Source of the DNA: Desertivirga arenae
GTDB taxonomy: Bacteria; Bacteroidota; Bacteroidia; Sphingobacteriales; Sphingobacteriaceae
DNA: 64,000 nucleotides
Assembly (NCBI RefSeq): GCF_017355785.1
Contig: NZ_JAFEWE010000005.1
Location: forward strand, 346,406 to 410,405
Direction: 5' to 3'
The position numbers were made by a program, and so were the translations under genes. Shown piece by piece: positions 1-10,443 of this stretch (position 1 is its first letter; each line of letters begins with the position of its first letter). The notes below the pieces were generated by a model. The model had not been told where the DNA came from. It ran no database searches and saw only the letters and a program-made list of their open reading frames with translations.

Positions 1-1
1 A

Positions 2-100
2 TACTTTAATCTTTACATATCCTCGATCGGAAAAAAAGCCCTGACGCTATGGGAGCACCAGGGTAACCTAAACCTTATCACAATTGATCTTGAAAGATAA
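2..100 (+). CDS. possible 3' end of a truncated upstream gene
   Basis: Frame 2 is open from the window edge for 32 codons and ends in TAA at 98-100. The other plus frame checked closes at once (TAA at 7-9). The translated tail ends in LITIDLER and has an ordinary composition, so it may be the C-terminus of a protein cut by the window. No family can be recognised from so short a piece. A weak hairpin follows near 145-165 (AAAGGCT, short loop, AGCCCTT). Confidence 0.35.
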   Translation, partial: YFNLYISSIGKKALTLWEHQGNLNLITIDLER

Positions 101-282
101 CTGAAGAGCTATCTTGTTATAATAATTATCCAAAACAAATGGTAAAGGCTATAAAGCCCTTATTTCATATACAAAGGATGTAATAAAAAATTAAAAAAAA
201 ATTAAATTGCCAGGCCTTCTCGCAGCGGTATTTTAAAACAACTAATTTAATCGAGAATTTAAAGCAATGAATTATCTACTGG

Positions 283-972
283 ATGGAGCAGGCAAAAGTA
301 TTATTATTAGAGGATGATAAAACCGTAGCATCGCAAATTAACTTATTCCTGACTAATAATGATTTTAGCTGTGATGTCATGGAAGACGGGCTTAGCGTGT
401 TGAAGTCGGATTTGAGTGATTATAAGCTCTTTATCCTTGATATAAATGTACCTATAATAGATGGCATACAAGTTTGCAGAAAGATCAGGGAGATCTGCAG
501 AGAAACTCCGATCCTGATGCTGACAGCATACGGCTCCTTATCGGATAAATTGCAGGCATTTAATCTTGGTGCAGATGATTATATCATTAAGCCCTTCTAC
601 TTCGAAGAACTACTTGCGAGGATACAAGCCTTGTTGCGCAGGTACACCAAACAGCCTTTGCAAGAAAATCAGTTTATAAAAATAGATGATCTGGAGGTGA
701 ACTTGATTGACAAAACGGTTTTTAGGGCGGGGAGAAGAATTGATCTTACGTTGAAAGAATATAAACTTTTGGAACTTTTATTAAATGCAAAAGGGAGGAT
801 CCTTTCAAAGCAATTTATTGCATCTAAAGTTTGGGACATCAATTTTGAAACCGGAACCAATACTGTTGAAGTATACATTAATTTTCTCCGGAGCAAAATA
901 GATAAAGGCTTTACAAAAAAACTTATTCATAATAAATCCGGCTTTGGTTACTGTCTAAAATTGCAGGATTAA
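283..972 (+). CDS. OmpR/PhoB-family response regulator
   Basis: A 229-residue two-component response regulator. The receiver domain spans about residues 5-118, with the acidic pair D11/D12, phospho-acceptor D53 (in FILDIN), T81 and K103 (in IIKPF). A winged-helix DNA-binding domain fills about residues 135-226. The stop codon shares one A with the ATG of the sensor kinase that follows (TAATG), so the two are translationally coupled and form a cognate pair. The input signal is unknown. A run of A-tracts at 185-206 lies upstream and may bend the promoter DNA. Confidence 0.93.
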   Translation: MEQAKVLLLEDDKTVASQINLFLTNNDFSCDVMEDGLSVLKSDLSDYKLFILDINVPIIDGIQVCRKIREICRETPILMLTAYGSLSDKLQAFNLGADDYIIKPFYFEELLARIQALLRRYTKQPLQENQFIKIDDLEVNLIDKTVFRAGRRIDLTLKEYKLLELLLNAKGRILSKQFIASKVWDINFETGTNTVEVYINFLRSKIDKGFTKKLIHNKSGFGYCLKLQD

Positions 973-2336
973 TGAATCTAAAACGGCGCTTTTCCATCTA
1001 CTTCAGCCTGCTCTTCTCTCTCGTACTGGCAACGGTGCTGATTGCTGTTTACCTCCTTTTTTCAGAATACAGACGAGATGATTTTCGGACGCGCCTATTT
1101 CAAAGAGGAGAAACGTCCATTAAGTTTCTCGTAAGGGTTGGAAAAATGAATCCTGCTCTGTTAGACATGTTCGACCAAAACAGAGCCAACAAGCTGATGG
1201 ACGAGAAAACCACCATATACAATAAACATTATCAGCCGGTATACACCAGCAATAACAACGATTATTACCCCTGGACTTTGGCCGACTTTGATAAGCTTCG
1301 GGTTAAAAGCCATCTTGCTTTGCGTAGAAATGGGCATCATATAGTTGCCAAAGCCTATTACTTCAACAACAAACCTTATTATGTGGTTGTCTCGGCTTTG
1401 GACGACTTTGAAGCGAATAAGGTTCCCTACCTAAAGTATCTTCTTTTTCTGGGCTTTATTTTTGGCACAGCCTCAGTTCTCATCCTTTCATTTTATGTTA
1501 GTAAGGCGGGACTTAAACCATTAGACAGCTTAAGGTCTCAGATGCTGGAGATATCCGAAAAGAACCTTCAAACGAGGATAGACCTGCATCCAAGGAATGA
1601 TGAGATCGCACAATTGTCAAAAGCGTTCAATCAGATGATGGACCGTATTGATTCAGCTTATCAACGACAAAAAGAGTTTACAGCAAATGCTTCCCACGAA
1701 TTAAGAACTCCTCTTGCCAGGATCACCTCAGTCATCCAAAATTCAATAATGCCCGGGCAATCACAGCAGGAGGAAAATCAAAAAAAAATATTACACGATA
1801 TTCACCAGTTATCAGAGATTGTGACCTCACTTTTATTGCTTTCAGAGATTGAAGGAGTATCAGAAAGAAAGGCTTTCAAGATGATCCGGCTGGATGAAGT
1901 AATCTTCGCTGTTGTTCAGGACTTTTCGCTGATCCATCCAGAACTTAAGTTCAGCTTCGACATTGTTAACAACTCCGAGTCGATCGGTGTAGAAGTCCAG
2001 GGAGATGAGATCTTGTTGAAGGTAGCTTTCTCAAACCTTATTAAGAACGCCTATTTCTATTCCGAAGATAAATCTGTTCGCTCTATAATAACTGTATTTG
2101 ATCATACCCTCACTGTTAGCTTCATTAATAATGGTCCGGTTCCAGAAATTGATAATCCCAACCTATTATTCAACACCTTTGCACGCGGAAGCAATAGCTC
2201 CGGAAAAAGCGGTAGTGGTGTCGGTTTAAGTTTGACTAAACGTATTCTAAAAACCCACGACGCCATTCTTTACTATCAAACCAAAGGCGATAAGATTAAC
2301 GAATTGACGGCGACTTTCAAACGTGTAAAATTTTAA
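972..2336 (+). CDS. membrane sensor histidine kinase, partner of the preceding regulator
   Basis: A 454-residue classical sensor kinase. It has TM1 at about residues 7-30, a periplasmic loop of about 120 residues, TM2 at about 154-176, a HAMP linker (about 177-231), and a dimerisation/phosphoacceptor motif with H242 in SHELRTPL. An ATPase domain follows, with an N-box (NLIKNAY) and a G-rich lid (GSGVGLSLTKRI). The one-base overlap with the regulator gene makes it the cognate kinase. The extracytoplasmic domain matches no sensor family I recognise, so the signal cannot be named. Confidence 0.93.
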   Translation: MNLKRRFSIYFSLLFSLVLATVLIAVYLLFSEYRRDDFRTRLFQRGETSIKFLVRVGKMNPALLDMFDQNRANKLMDEKTTIYNKHYQPVYTSNNNDYYPWTLADFDKLRVKSHLALRRNGHHIVAKAYYFNNKPYYVVVSALDDFEANKVPYLKYLLFLGFIFGTASVLILSFYVSKAGLKPLDSLRSQMLEISEKNLQTRIDLHPRNDEIAQLSKAFNQMMDRIDSAYQRQKEFTANASHELRTPLARITSVIQNSIMPGQSQQEENQKKILHDIHQLSEIVTSLLLLSEIEGVSERKAFKMIRLDEVIFAVVQDFSLIHPELKFSFDIVNNSESIGVEVQGDEILLKVAFSNLIKNAYFYSEDKSVRSIITVFDHTLTVSFINNGPVPEIDNPNLLFNTFARGSNSSGKSGSGVGLSLTKRILKTHDAILYYQTKGDKINELTATFKRVKF

Positions 2337-2370
2337 TAAGATTCCAAGTAAAACCACGCTTGTATTTCCC

Positions 2371-2385
2371 CTACAAATAACTTTG
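2371..2385 (+). promoter_or_regulatory. candidate -7 element of the acetyltransferase gene
   Basis: TAACTTTG at 2378-2385 fits the Bacteroidota -7 consensus TAnnTTTG and lies 49 bases before the ATG at 2435. The -33 region is poor (only a TTG near 2360), so the assignment rests on the -7 box alone. Confidence 0.4.
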
Positions 2386-2434
2386 CAAAAAATCCTTTGA
2401 AATTTTAAGCTTATTAATTTAATAATAACAACCT

Positions 2435-2992
2435 ATGAAAAATAAAACCGAACTTCAAAGAATGCTTGATGGCGAGTTATATCAGGCATCAGATAAGGAA
2501 TTAGTTGAGATGAGAGATAAGGCGAGAGCCCTCTTATCTAAATATAATCTAATGATCGCAGCTCCGCTGGAAGACCGGAAGACTGTTTTAAAAGACTTAC
2601 TGGGAAATTGCTCAACTATTGACATACAGCCACCTTTCTTTTGCGACTATGGTTCTCATATTTCTGCAGGTAAAAACTTCTTTATGAACTTTAATTGCGT
2701 TATCCTTGATTGCGCAAAGGTAACCATAGGAGATAATGTAATGTGTGGCCCCTACGTTCAAATTTATACGGCCTATCATCCGGTCATTGCAGCAGAAAGA
2801 ATCAAAGGTCCTGAACTGGCTGCCCCTATTACCATCGGAGATAATGTATGGATCGGGGGAGGTGCTATTATCTGTCCAGGTGTTACCATTGGAGATAACA
2901 CAACCATCGGAGCTGGTAGTGTAGTGACGAAAAATATTCCAGCAAATGTGTTTGCGGCAGGTAATCCTTGTAAGGTGATACGGGAACTTTAA
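2435..2992 (+). CDS. maltose/galactoside O-acetyltransferase family protein
   Basis: A 185-residue left-handed beta-helix acetyltransferase of the Maa/LacA type. It shows the N-terminal helical Mac domain (about residues 5-58), repeated hexapeptides such as ITIGDNVWIGGGAI, and the active-site region around YTAYHP, whose His is the usual catalytic base. The family transfers acetyl from acetyl-CoA to sugar hydroxyls. The length matches E. coli Maa (about 183 residues). It stands alone between the two-component pair and a convergent kinase gene, so the physiological acceptor is unknown. Confidence 0.88.
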   Translation: MKNKTELQRMLDGELYQASDKELVEMRDKARALLSKYNLMIAAPLEDRKTVLKDLLGNCSTIDIQPPFFCDYGSHISAGKNFFMNFNCVILDCAKVTIGDNVMCGPYVQIYTAYHPVIAAERIKGPELAAPITIGDNVWIGGGAIICPGVTIGDNTTIGAGSVVTKNIPANVFAAGNPCKVIREL

Positions 2993-3009
2993 ATATCCTA
3001 ATTAAGATG

Positions 3010-3058
3010 TAGCTGGAGTAGCGCACCAAGAGCTTACAGGAGTTCTCCAGCTATATTT
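3010..3058 (+). terminator. stem-loop terminator after the acetyltransferase gene
   Basis: A perfect 9-bp stem, TAGCTGGAG (3010-3018) with CTCCAGCTA (3045-3053), has a 26-base loop and is followed by TATTTTC. It lies 18 bases after the stop, between two convergent genes, so it may serve both. Confidence 0.5.
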
Positions 3059-3075
3059 TCCAGCTACTTCACGCC

Positions 3076-6009
3076 CTATCTTTTCACCGGAACTGATTCA
3101 AGCACTTTTATCAAAGCATCTAAATTTATCGGTTTCGAGATGTAATCGTCCATGCCTGCTTCTATACATCTGATCCGGTCTTCAGTTAAAGCATTTGCAG
3201 TCATCGCTACAATATGAGGCTGAACAATTGAAGCGTTCTCTCTTATTACCTGAGTAGCCTCAAGACCATCCATTTCCGGCATTAGCATATCCATAAAGAC
3301 AAGATCGTACTGTTTGCTATCTACCATTTCAACCGCATGCTTTCCGTTAGGTGCTACCTCAGGCTCATATCCTAACTTATTCAATATCCTTACCGCCAGT
3401 TTTTGGTTGATCAGGTTGTCTTCAGCAATTAGAATCTGTAGAGGAAACCGTTCTGCAAAATCTTCCGATAATAAAGGAGCTTTCTCTTTTGATATCTGAG
3501 GTTCATCCTTCTTTTGCTTTAGCTGCGTCTGCACTACTTTATACAATTGCTGTTGTTTTACAGGTTTTGTAAGCACAGCACTAAAAAGGTGCGGATACTT
3601 TGACATACTTTCATCTCCTATTGAACTGAGCAAAATAATGGTCTGAGAAGGAGCTATTTGTTTTATTAACTGAGCGAGCTCCACCCCGTCCATTTCAGGC
3701 ATTTGCATATCTGATATAACGAGGTCAAAACTTTCTGTTTTAAGAACACTAAGAGCTTCAGCCGCAGAAAGCGCTACCTTCACCGACAACTTCCATAGTT
3801 CCAGCTGGTTTCTAAGGATAGTACAATTGTTCAAGTTATCGTCAACCACCAAAATTCGCTTACCTTCTGTTTCACGTCCAAAAGTGATATAATGCTTAAC
3901 CGCACTTTCAGCTGCCTTAGATAGTATGTTGAAATAGAACGTAGTTCCCTCTCCTTCTTTACTCTTCACACCAATTTCACCGCCCATAAGTTCTACAAGC
4001 CGCTCACTTATTGCTAAACCCAAACCAGTGCCTCCATATTTCCGCGTTGTAGAGGAATCAACCTGAGAAAACGCTTTAAAAAGTTTGTTAAGTTTATCTT
4101 CAGGTATTCCAATCCCAGTATCGGACACCTCGAAGGTTATGTTCAAACTAGAATCATTACTCATTTGTTGGTATACCTTAATAAAAACCTCGCCTTCCTT
4201 CGTAAACTTAACCGCGTTACTTACCAGGTTGATAAGGATTTGTCTAAGCCTTAAACTATCGCCAATAATTGTTGCAGGTAAACGATGGTCTATTTGATAG
4301 ATCAGGTCTATTCCTATCTGAGCAGCTTTTCCTGCAAATACGTCCATTACGTTCTCTACACATTGACGTAACTCAAACTCATGATGTTCTATTTCCATGT
4401 GTCCTGACTCAATCTTCGAGAAGTCTAATATATCATTTATCACACCCAGCAGTGCCTCACCACTTGTATTGATAACTTGCACATACTCTTCCTGCTCCTC
4501 ACTCAGCTCGGTCTGAGCTAGTAATGAAGCCATTCCGATAACTCCATTCATAGGAGTTCGAATTTCATGACTCATAGTAGCCAGGAAAATGCTTTTCGCC
4601 TTGTCAGCTTTCTCTGCTTCTGCCTGTGCCAATTCTGCCTCATAACGTTTCGCATGAAGTTGCTCGTTCAGCAGGAGTAAAGTTTCTGACTGGACTTGTA
4701 GATCCTCCGACTGGACTTGCAACTCTTCTGACTGTGCTTGTAATTCCTCAGCCTGCGATTGCAGTTCCTCATTCATATTCTGCAAGGTTTGTGATTGCGC
4801 AAGCAGCTCTTCGTTTACCTCTTTAAGGTGCTCGGACTGATCATGTAATTGTCCGTTAAGACTAAGTACCTCCGAGTTTTTACGTTCCAGCGCTTTATTT
4901 GCCTTTTTAGCCCGGATCCATTGTCTTAATGCAACTATTCCAAGTAGAATCGCCAGAAAAAGTATTACTACAATTACCCTTAAAGTAAACTGCTGGCTTT
5001 TATAGATTTCCTGTTGCGACTCCATCAAGCGCTGTTGCCGGATGATATCTTCCTGTTGCCCACTGATCACCTTCCATTGAAGCTGCATCAGGTGAACATT
5101 AGAGGAGTCGATAACAAGCGTCGGCAGTTTATTCTCCTTTATATAAGGTCGTTTTTTTAAAATGTTGACAGCTACTTTAATTACTTCCTTTCCCCCGGTT
5201 GGATATAAAACAGAAGCATCTATCTTTCGTTCCGCTACCATCTGAATACCTCCATTCGCAGTGGGAAGCGCATCAATGCCGATAAACTTAGCATTCCGGT
5301 TTATTCCTAAAGAATCAAAAACCTGGCGGGCAGCAAAGGCCATCTCATCATTGTGAGCATAAACGGCATCTATGTTTTTTAACAATGAAAGGTTTTTAAG
5401 TAACTGATCCTTTGCCACAGACCGGTGCCAGGCACCGGATATTTTGGAAACGATCTTTATCCCAGGATAAGCCTTTACTCCTTCAGAAAATCCCTTGCCT
5501 CTATCCCTCGCAGGAGATGAATGCTCAGTTCCTGTAATTTCCAAAACCCTCGCTTTAGGCTTCAAACTTCCTAAATACTTACCGGCTATTTTTCCTATTT
5601 CAAGATTATCTCCACCTACGAAAGCAGTGTAATGATTAGATGTAGTCCTGCGATCCAATACTATAACAGGGATCCCTTTTCTGTAAGCAGCCTCCACAGC
5701 AGGAGTAAGTGGCTCAGTCTCATTAGGAGAAATTATCAAAAGGTCTAGCTTTTGAGAAGCTAGTTCTTCAATCTGACGGACTTGTGTAGCACTATTACCG
5801 TTGGCATCGCGGTAGATCAGATCAATATCCGGGTTGAAGGATAACTCCATCTGTACATCCTCCATCATCTTCTTTCGCCAATCGTCAGCACCTGTACATT
5901 GAGAAAAGCCAACAGTATATCTTACTTCCTGCATATCTCCACAGCTGAAAAGACAAAAAAACAAATACACGCAAAGGAGCCGAAAGAGCGAACGTTTTAG
6001 ATCTGGCAT
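3076..6009 (-). CDS. hybrid sensor kinase with periplasmic sugar-binding-protein-like sensor and two receivers
   Basis: I start it at the ATG at 6009 (977 residues); an in-frame GTG at 6072 would add 21. The N-terminus is a signal/lipobox-like segment (CLFSCGD). A LacI/ribose-binding-type periplasmic domain follows (about residues 28-325; [29 protein letters not shown]), then one TM helix and a long coiled coil with repeated EELQxQSE units. Next come HisKA with H481 in SHEIRTPMN, an ATPase domain ([12 protein letters not shown]) and two receivers ([12 protein letters not shown] and [13 protein letters not shown]). There is no DNA-binding output, so it is not a one-protein HTCS and must signal to a separate regulator. 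The ligand is inferred to be a small sugar or similar solute. Confidence 0.9.
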   Translation of the reverse strand: MPDLKRSLFRLLCVYLFFCLFSCGDMQEVRYTVGFSQCTGADDWRKKMMEDVQMELSFNPDIDLIYRDANGNSATQVRQIEELASQKLDLLIISPNETEPLTPAVEAAYRKGIPVIVLDRRTTSNHYTAFVGGDNLEIGKIAGKYLGSLKPKARVLEITGTEHSSPARDRGKGFSEGVKAYPGIKIVSKISGAWHRSVAKDQLLKNLSLLKNIDAVYAHNDEMAFAARQVFDSLGINRNAKFIGIDALPTANGGIQMVAERKIDASVLYPTGGKEVIKVAVNILKKRPYIKENKLPTLVIDSSNVHLMQLQWKVISGQQEDIIRQQRLMESQQEIYKSQQFTLRVIVVILFLAILLGIVALRQWIRAKKANKALERKNSEVLSLNGQLHDQSEHLKEVNEELLAQSQTLQNMNEELQSQAEELQAQSEELQVQSEDLQVQSETLLLLNEQLHAKRYEAELAQAEAEKADKAKSIFLATMSHEIRTPMNGVIGMASLLAQTELSEEQEEYVQVINTSGEALLGVINDILDFSKIESGHMEIEHHEFELRQCVENVMDVFAGKAAQIGIDLIYQIDHRLPATIIGDSLRLRQILINLVSNAVKFTKEGEVFIKVYQQMSNDSSLNITFEVSDTGIGIPEDKLNKLFKAFSQVDSSTTRKYGGTGLGLAISERLVELMGGEIGVKSKEGEGTTFYFNILSKAAESAVKHYITFGRETEGKRILVVDDNLNNCTILRNQLELWKLSVKVALSAAEALSVLKTESFDLVISDMQMPEMDGVELAQLIKQIAPSQTIILLSSIGDESMSKYPHLFSAVLTKPVKQQQLYKVVQTQLKQKKDEPQISKEKAPLLSEDFAERFPLQILIAEDNLINQKLAVRILNKLGYEPEVAPNGKHAVEMVDSKQYDLVFMDMLMPEMDGLEATQVIRENASIVQPHIVAMTANALTEDRIRCIEAGMDDYISKPINLDALIKVLESVPVKR

Positions 6010-6108
6010 AATAAATGGAGATGGTCTTAGTAAGTTGCCTAAGGCCTTCCTTGTTATACTGACCACCTCCACAATATGTTTCAGCTAAAAAAGCCTTTAA
6101 TACCTCAT

Positions 6109-6513
6109 CTAGGAATAAATTTTTGAAGTCCCTTCTATTCTGCTTACAGACAAAATTTTAAACCTTTCGATTTCATCACCGAACTCCCATTCAATTATGC
6201 TCCCCTCCCTGTATCCCAGAAGGGCAACGGCCAGGGGATCATAAGAAGATATTTCTATGCTTTTATCTGAACCTGTGGGTACAAGCACAATTTTAATTGT
6301 AAAATTTTGTCCTTTACTCATGTTCCATAGTAATACCTTTGAAAATAAAGAAACAACATTTGACGGAAGATTATTCCGATCTACAATCTTTGGATTAGAC
6401 AATTCATTACATAACCTGTTTTGGTTGTGCGGTGTTAATAGAGTGCTTTTTTTGTAAGATTCCTTCAGAATGTGAAACTCGCTTTCAGAAAGAATGAGAG
6501 GATCATTAGTCAT
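6109..6513 (-). CDS. Rnk-like protein with GreA/GreB C-terminal domain (copy 2)
   Basis: 134 residues. The C-terminal half (about 45-130) matches the GreA/GreB C-terminal FKBP-like fold, with the family pattern around DPLAVALLGYREGSIIEW. The N-terminus is a short helical segment rather than the long coiled coil of GreA, as in Rnk. Proteins of this type bind RNA polymerase and antagonise Gre/DksA access to the secondary channel; that role is inferred here. It lies 82 bases after a diverged paralogue and upstream of the hybrid kinase gene. Confidence 0.8.
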   Translation of the reverse strand: MTNDPLILSESEFHILKESYKKSTLLTPHNQNRLCNELSNPKIVDRNNLPSNVVSLFSKVLLWNMSKGQNFTIKIVLVPTGSDKSIEISSYDPLAVALLGYREGSIIEWEFGDEIERFKILSVSRIEGTSKIYS

Positions 6514-6595
6514 AAAATTTGATAAAAAGTATTAATTAAACTTGAATGATTTCTTCAATCACCTTTAACGTTTGCCAATGCTTGAGACATGAACG

Positions 6596-6994
6596 TCATT
6601 CAACTTGCTGTTCAATTGCGTTCTGTACTACCTTCAAAATTTTAAAGCTTTTTAACCCTCCTGGCATTTCCCACTGAACTTCGGCTCCAACCAAATATCC
6701 TAAAAGTGCTATACCCATAGGCGCAAATACCGAGATCCTATTTTTCTTCAGATTGGCTTCTGCTGGTGCTACCAGTGTAAAGCTGAACTTTTGCTTGCTG
6801 ACCAGGTCTAATACTTCAACAAAAGAATTAAGCGCAACTGCATCATAGGGAAGCTTTTCCAAGGGTACCACCCTAGCATGGTGGAGTTCAAGTAGTAATT
6901 TCTTCCTGTTAAAATCCGAAAGAACAGCTTTTTGAAGATGCTGACTTAATAGGTCCATATCCTTTTGAAGGATAATTAATTGGGAATCTTTCAT
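6596..6994 (-). CDS. Rnk-like protein with GreA/GreB C-terminal domain (copy 1)
   Basis: 132 residues, paralogous to the next gene. It carries the hallmark APMGIALLGYLVGAEVQWEMPGG, split here as APMGIALLGYLVGAEV plus QWEMPGG, of Rnk/GreA C-terminal domains, and an N-terminal helix pair (about 1-45). It starts only 6 bases after the stop of the glutamate-synthase-like gene. Its ribosome-binding region is therefore squeezed between the AC microsatellite and the ATG, and its translation is probably coupled to the upstream gene. The role in transcription elongation is inferred from family. Confidence 0.82.
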   Translation of the reverse strand: MKDSQLIILQKDMDLLSQHLQKAVLSDFNRKKLLLELHHARVVPLEKLPYDAVALNSFVEVLDLVSKQKFSFTLVAPAEANLKKNRISVFAPMGIALLGYLVGAEVQWEMPGGLKSFKILKVVQNAIEQQVE

Positions 6995-7000
6995 TTGATC

Positions 7001-8245
<1,245 letters not shown>

Positions 8246-8287
8246 AAAACTTTATTAAGACAGTAAAAAAACTTTCGTTTAGAAACT

Positions 8288-8332
8288 GGCCCCGAGCCTG
8301 ATCCTGGTCGGGGCTTAATTAATAAAGTCTTT
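8288..8332 (+). repeat. hairpin repeat element, copy A
   Basis: A 7-bp stem GCCCCGA (8289-8295) / TCGGGGC (8308-8314) followed by TTAATTAATAAAGTCTTT. The last 23 bases are identical to copy B. Together the two copies look like a small dispersed palindromic repeat or a duplicated terminator. Confidence 0.75.
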
Positions 8333-8514
8333 GCTTGCTGTTCTAAAGGAGTAACCGAAATGAGAGTAAGCAGAAACCAACGTACAATACAAAGCCAGAA
8401 GAGCTCGCATTAATACTTGAAAGATTATAGCAATTTGACGTAAATAAGAGATGTACTGTATTTGGTTATTCATAAACATTTATTAATCAGCAGATAACAT
8501 GAAAATATCTCGCC

Positions 8515-8557
8515 GGCCCCGAACCATTCTGGTAGGGGCTTAATTAATAAAGTCTTT
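8515..8557 (+). repeat. hairpin repeat element, copy B
   Basis: GCCCC (8516-8520) pairs with GGGGC (8535-8539), with an inner ACCA/TGGT stem, followed by the same TTAATTAATAAAGTCTTT tail as copy A, 227 bases downstream of it. The stem differs from copy A in the loop and at base pairs that largely preserve pairing. Confidence 0.75.
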
Positions 8558-8760
8558 ACTGCATTGGAGGAAGGAATACATCAAATGGTTGAAACACTTC
8601 CTCAAGCCTGCATTCTTTATAAATGCAGATTCCTTAGAAGCTGTATGTTTCAGATGTACCAAAGACAATTCCCGTTAAGTTTTTTATAATAATTTCATCT
8701 ATAACGCGAAGTTCTGAAAATTATTGTGAGAATGATTTCAATTTTAAGGAATACAGCCTG

Positions 8761-9996
8761 TTAATGCTGTATAAGAAGCTTATCCACTTCTTTATTAAAC
8801 TCTTCTATAAACTCATCGTAATACTTACCCGTAGCAGGGCCATTAAATCCCGTATGAATTTTAGAAACATTTCCGCTCCTGTCGATAAAAATGGTTGTTG
8901 GATAGCTCACAAAGTTATCCAGCGCTGGAAGCGATTCAAAAATTGATTTTTTATCCGTAAGTCCCCCAACTAGCTGTTCATACTCGATCCCATATTTTTC
9001 CTTAACACGGCTTAGTACTTTCTTAAGGTAATCCGGATCTACTTTTCGTTCGTAGTGTATCGAAACCACTTCTATTCCGCGGACCTTGTTTTTCTTATAC
9101 CATGGAGCAAGGAAAGCAGCTTCATCCATACAATTAGGGCACCATGTACCTGTAAGTGTTAGAATGAGGGGTTTATTCTTGAACTTTTCATCTTTAATGG
9201 AAACCATTTCCCCACTTGCATTGGGAAGGCTAAAGGTGAATCCTTGATACCCCTGTTTAAGGTGGGTTAAGGAATAAGCATCAGGTAGTTTGGCACCAGA
9301 ATTCCTGGTTCCCCTAATTCTTGATGTACTTGAAGGAGTTTTTGATTCTCCGTTAAAGGTATTTGAATCAAGGAAAGATCCGGTTATCAAATTAGGCGCT
9401 ATACCAATAAAAGAGGACAAGCTAAATTCCTTTCCGGAAACATCGCCCTGAAGAAAACGAGCGTCTCCCGTAGTTTTGAGAAAAGTGCCAGTAAGGCGGG
9501 ATCCTTCCTGTTTAAATACACCAACTGTTTTGGTTTCCACTCCATCTGCGTTAGTAAAGACCACATCCCAAGTCCCATTCAGATCAACTTGTTGCTTAGC
9601 CGGCGAAGATGTGAAGCGATATGTTTTTCCGAATTCTGCAATAACTTCCAGAGCTTGTCCAGATTTGTCTTGCCTTCGAAAGCTCCCTGACAACCTATCC
9701 TTTCCTTCAACCTTGAAGGCCAATTCATTGTCAAATTGATCAATAGGAATTATAATAGAGTCTTTTTTAAAGATCACACGATCAGCAGGTAGACGTTCAT
9801 CTCCGTTAATCAGGTAAACCTTAGGACTAGAACGACTACCTGTTACTTCAAAATTGAAGGGCACTTCCGATCCGTCCTTAAAAGAGAATGTTCCTCGCCA
9901 CTTCCCTGCCTGCAGGGTGGATTGAGCATTAGAGACACTTACAGAAAAGATAAGAGAAAGGCAGCTGGTATATCTAAGAATGGAAATAAATTTCAT
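8761..9996 (-). CDS. secreted TlpA-like thioredoxin-fold oxidoreductase
   Basis: 411 residues with an N-terminal signal peptide (residues 1 to about 24, ending SNAQ). The first 240 residues are beta-rich and of unknown fold, with two repeats of a WRGTFSF / GTWDVVF type. The C-terminal thioredoxin-like domain (about 250-405) carries the active-site CPNC in GTWCPNCMDEA and a later cis-Pro-type segment (SYPTTIFIDRSG). It probably acts as a periplasmic or surface thiol reductase. It stands alone, with about 160 bases before the histone-like gene's stop. Confidence 0.85.
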   Translation of the reverse strand: MKFISILRYTSCLSLIFSVSVSNAQSTLQAGKWRGTFSFKDGSEVPFNFEVTGSRSSPKVYLINGDERLPADRVIFKKDSIIIPIDQFDNELAFKVEGKDRLSGSFRRQDKSGQALEVIAEFGKTYRFTSSPAKQQVDLNGTWDVVFTNADGVETKTVGVFKQEGSRLTGTFLKTTGDARFLQGDVSGKEFSLSSFIGIAPNLITGSFLDSNTFNGESKTPSSTSRIRGTRNSGAKLPDAYSLTHLKQGYQGFTFSLPNASGEMVSIKDEKFKNKPLILTLTGTWCPNCMDEAAFLAPWYKKNKVRGIEVVSIHYERKVDPDYLKKVLSRVKEKYGIEYEQLVGGLTDKKSIFESLPALDNFVSYPTTIFIDRSGNVSKIHTGFNGPATGKYYDEFIEEFNKEVDKLLIQH

Positions 9997-10109
9997 GTTG
10001 TATTAAAACTTTATAACGTTTAACTGATACAGGAGATTACATTAAATCCACCCTTAGGAAAATATTTTCTAAGCTATTTCCCACGGAATGTTTTAGTGGC
10101 ATATATACG

Positions 10110-10137
10110 AAAAAAGGTTGCCAGAACGCTGGCAACC
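10110..10137 (-). terminator. rho-independent terminator of the histone-like gene
   Basis: A perfect 9-bp stem GGTTGCCAG (10116-10124) / CTGGCAACC (10129-10137) with a 4-base loop is followed on the minus strand by six T (10115-10110). It lies 23 bases after the stop of the histone-H1-like gene. Confidence 0.88.
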
Positions 10138-10160
10138 TCCCAAAACAATTGTTATTGTTC

Positions 10161-10343
10161 TTATTCTTTTTCTTTATTTTTCAGCTCACTTACCTCTGCC
10201 CTACCTTCTTGCGCTGCATTCTTGATTTCTAAATAGGCCTTACGTAGACGAGTACCTGCAGCCTTGTTTCCTTTTTCGTAAAATGCAGTTGCATCAGCCT
10301 CTGCTGCAGCAATTAGTTCTTTTAGTTTTGCAAATGATGACAT
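10161..10343 (-). CDS. bacterial histone-H1-like (Hc1-type) protein
   Basis: 60 residues, rich in Lys, Ala and Glu, beginning MSSFAKLKELIAAAEADA. This is the typical opening of the small histone-H1/Hc1-family proteins found across Bacteroidota (about 58-60 residues). It is predicted to be a single helical hairpin or coil with a charged C-terminus. It is believed to associate with DNA or the nucleoid, but DNA binding is a family inference only. It is monocistronic with its own strong terminator, which suggests high expression. Confidence 0.88.
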   Translation of the reverse strand: MSSFAKLKELIAAAEADATAFYEKGNKAAGTRLRKAYLEIKNAAQEGRAEVSELKNKEKE

Positions 10344-10443
10344 AGTTAATTTTGTTTTAATACCCCTAAGGTAGTATTTATCGCGGAATTAGAGGAATTA
10401 TTGAAATTTCTGATGAGATAATCTTAATTTTTTTCATTCGCGA

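Larger units (their letters stand above)
8246..8760. other. 515-base gap holding a duplicated hairpin element
   Basis: No convincing gene. The gap lies upstream of the glutamate-synthase-like gene and downstream of the TlpA-like gene. It contains two copies of a 43-45 base hairpin element (8288-8332 and 8515-8557). On the minus strand each copy begins with the end of a short open frame finishing ...SKDFIN before a TAA. One such frame starts at an ATG at 8410 (31 codons), but the two peptides share only those last residues. Confidence 0.6.

Noticed and set aside
3076..6009. One-protein hybrid two-component regulator (HTCS)
   Set aside because: The chain ends in a second receiver domain with no HTH, so it cannot bind DNA itself.
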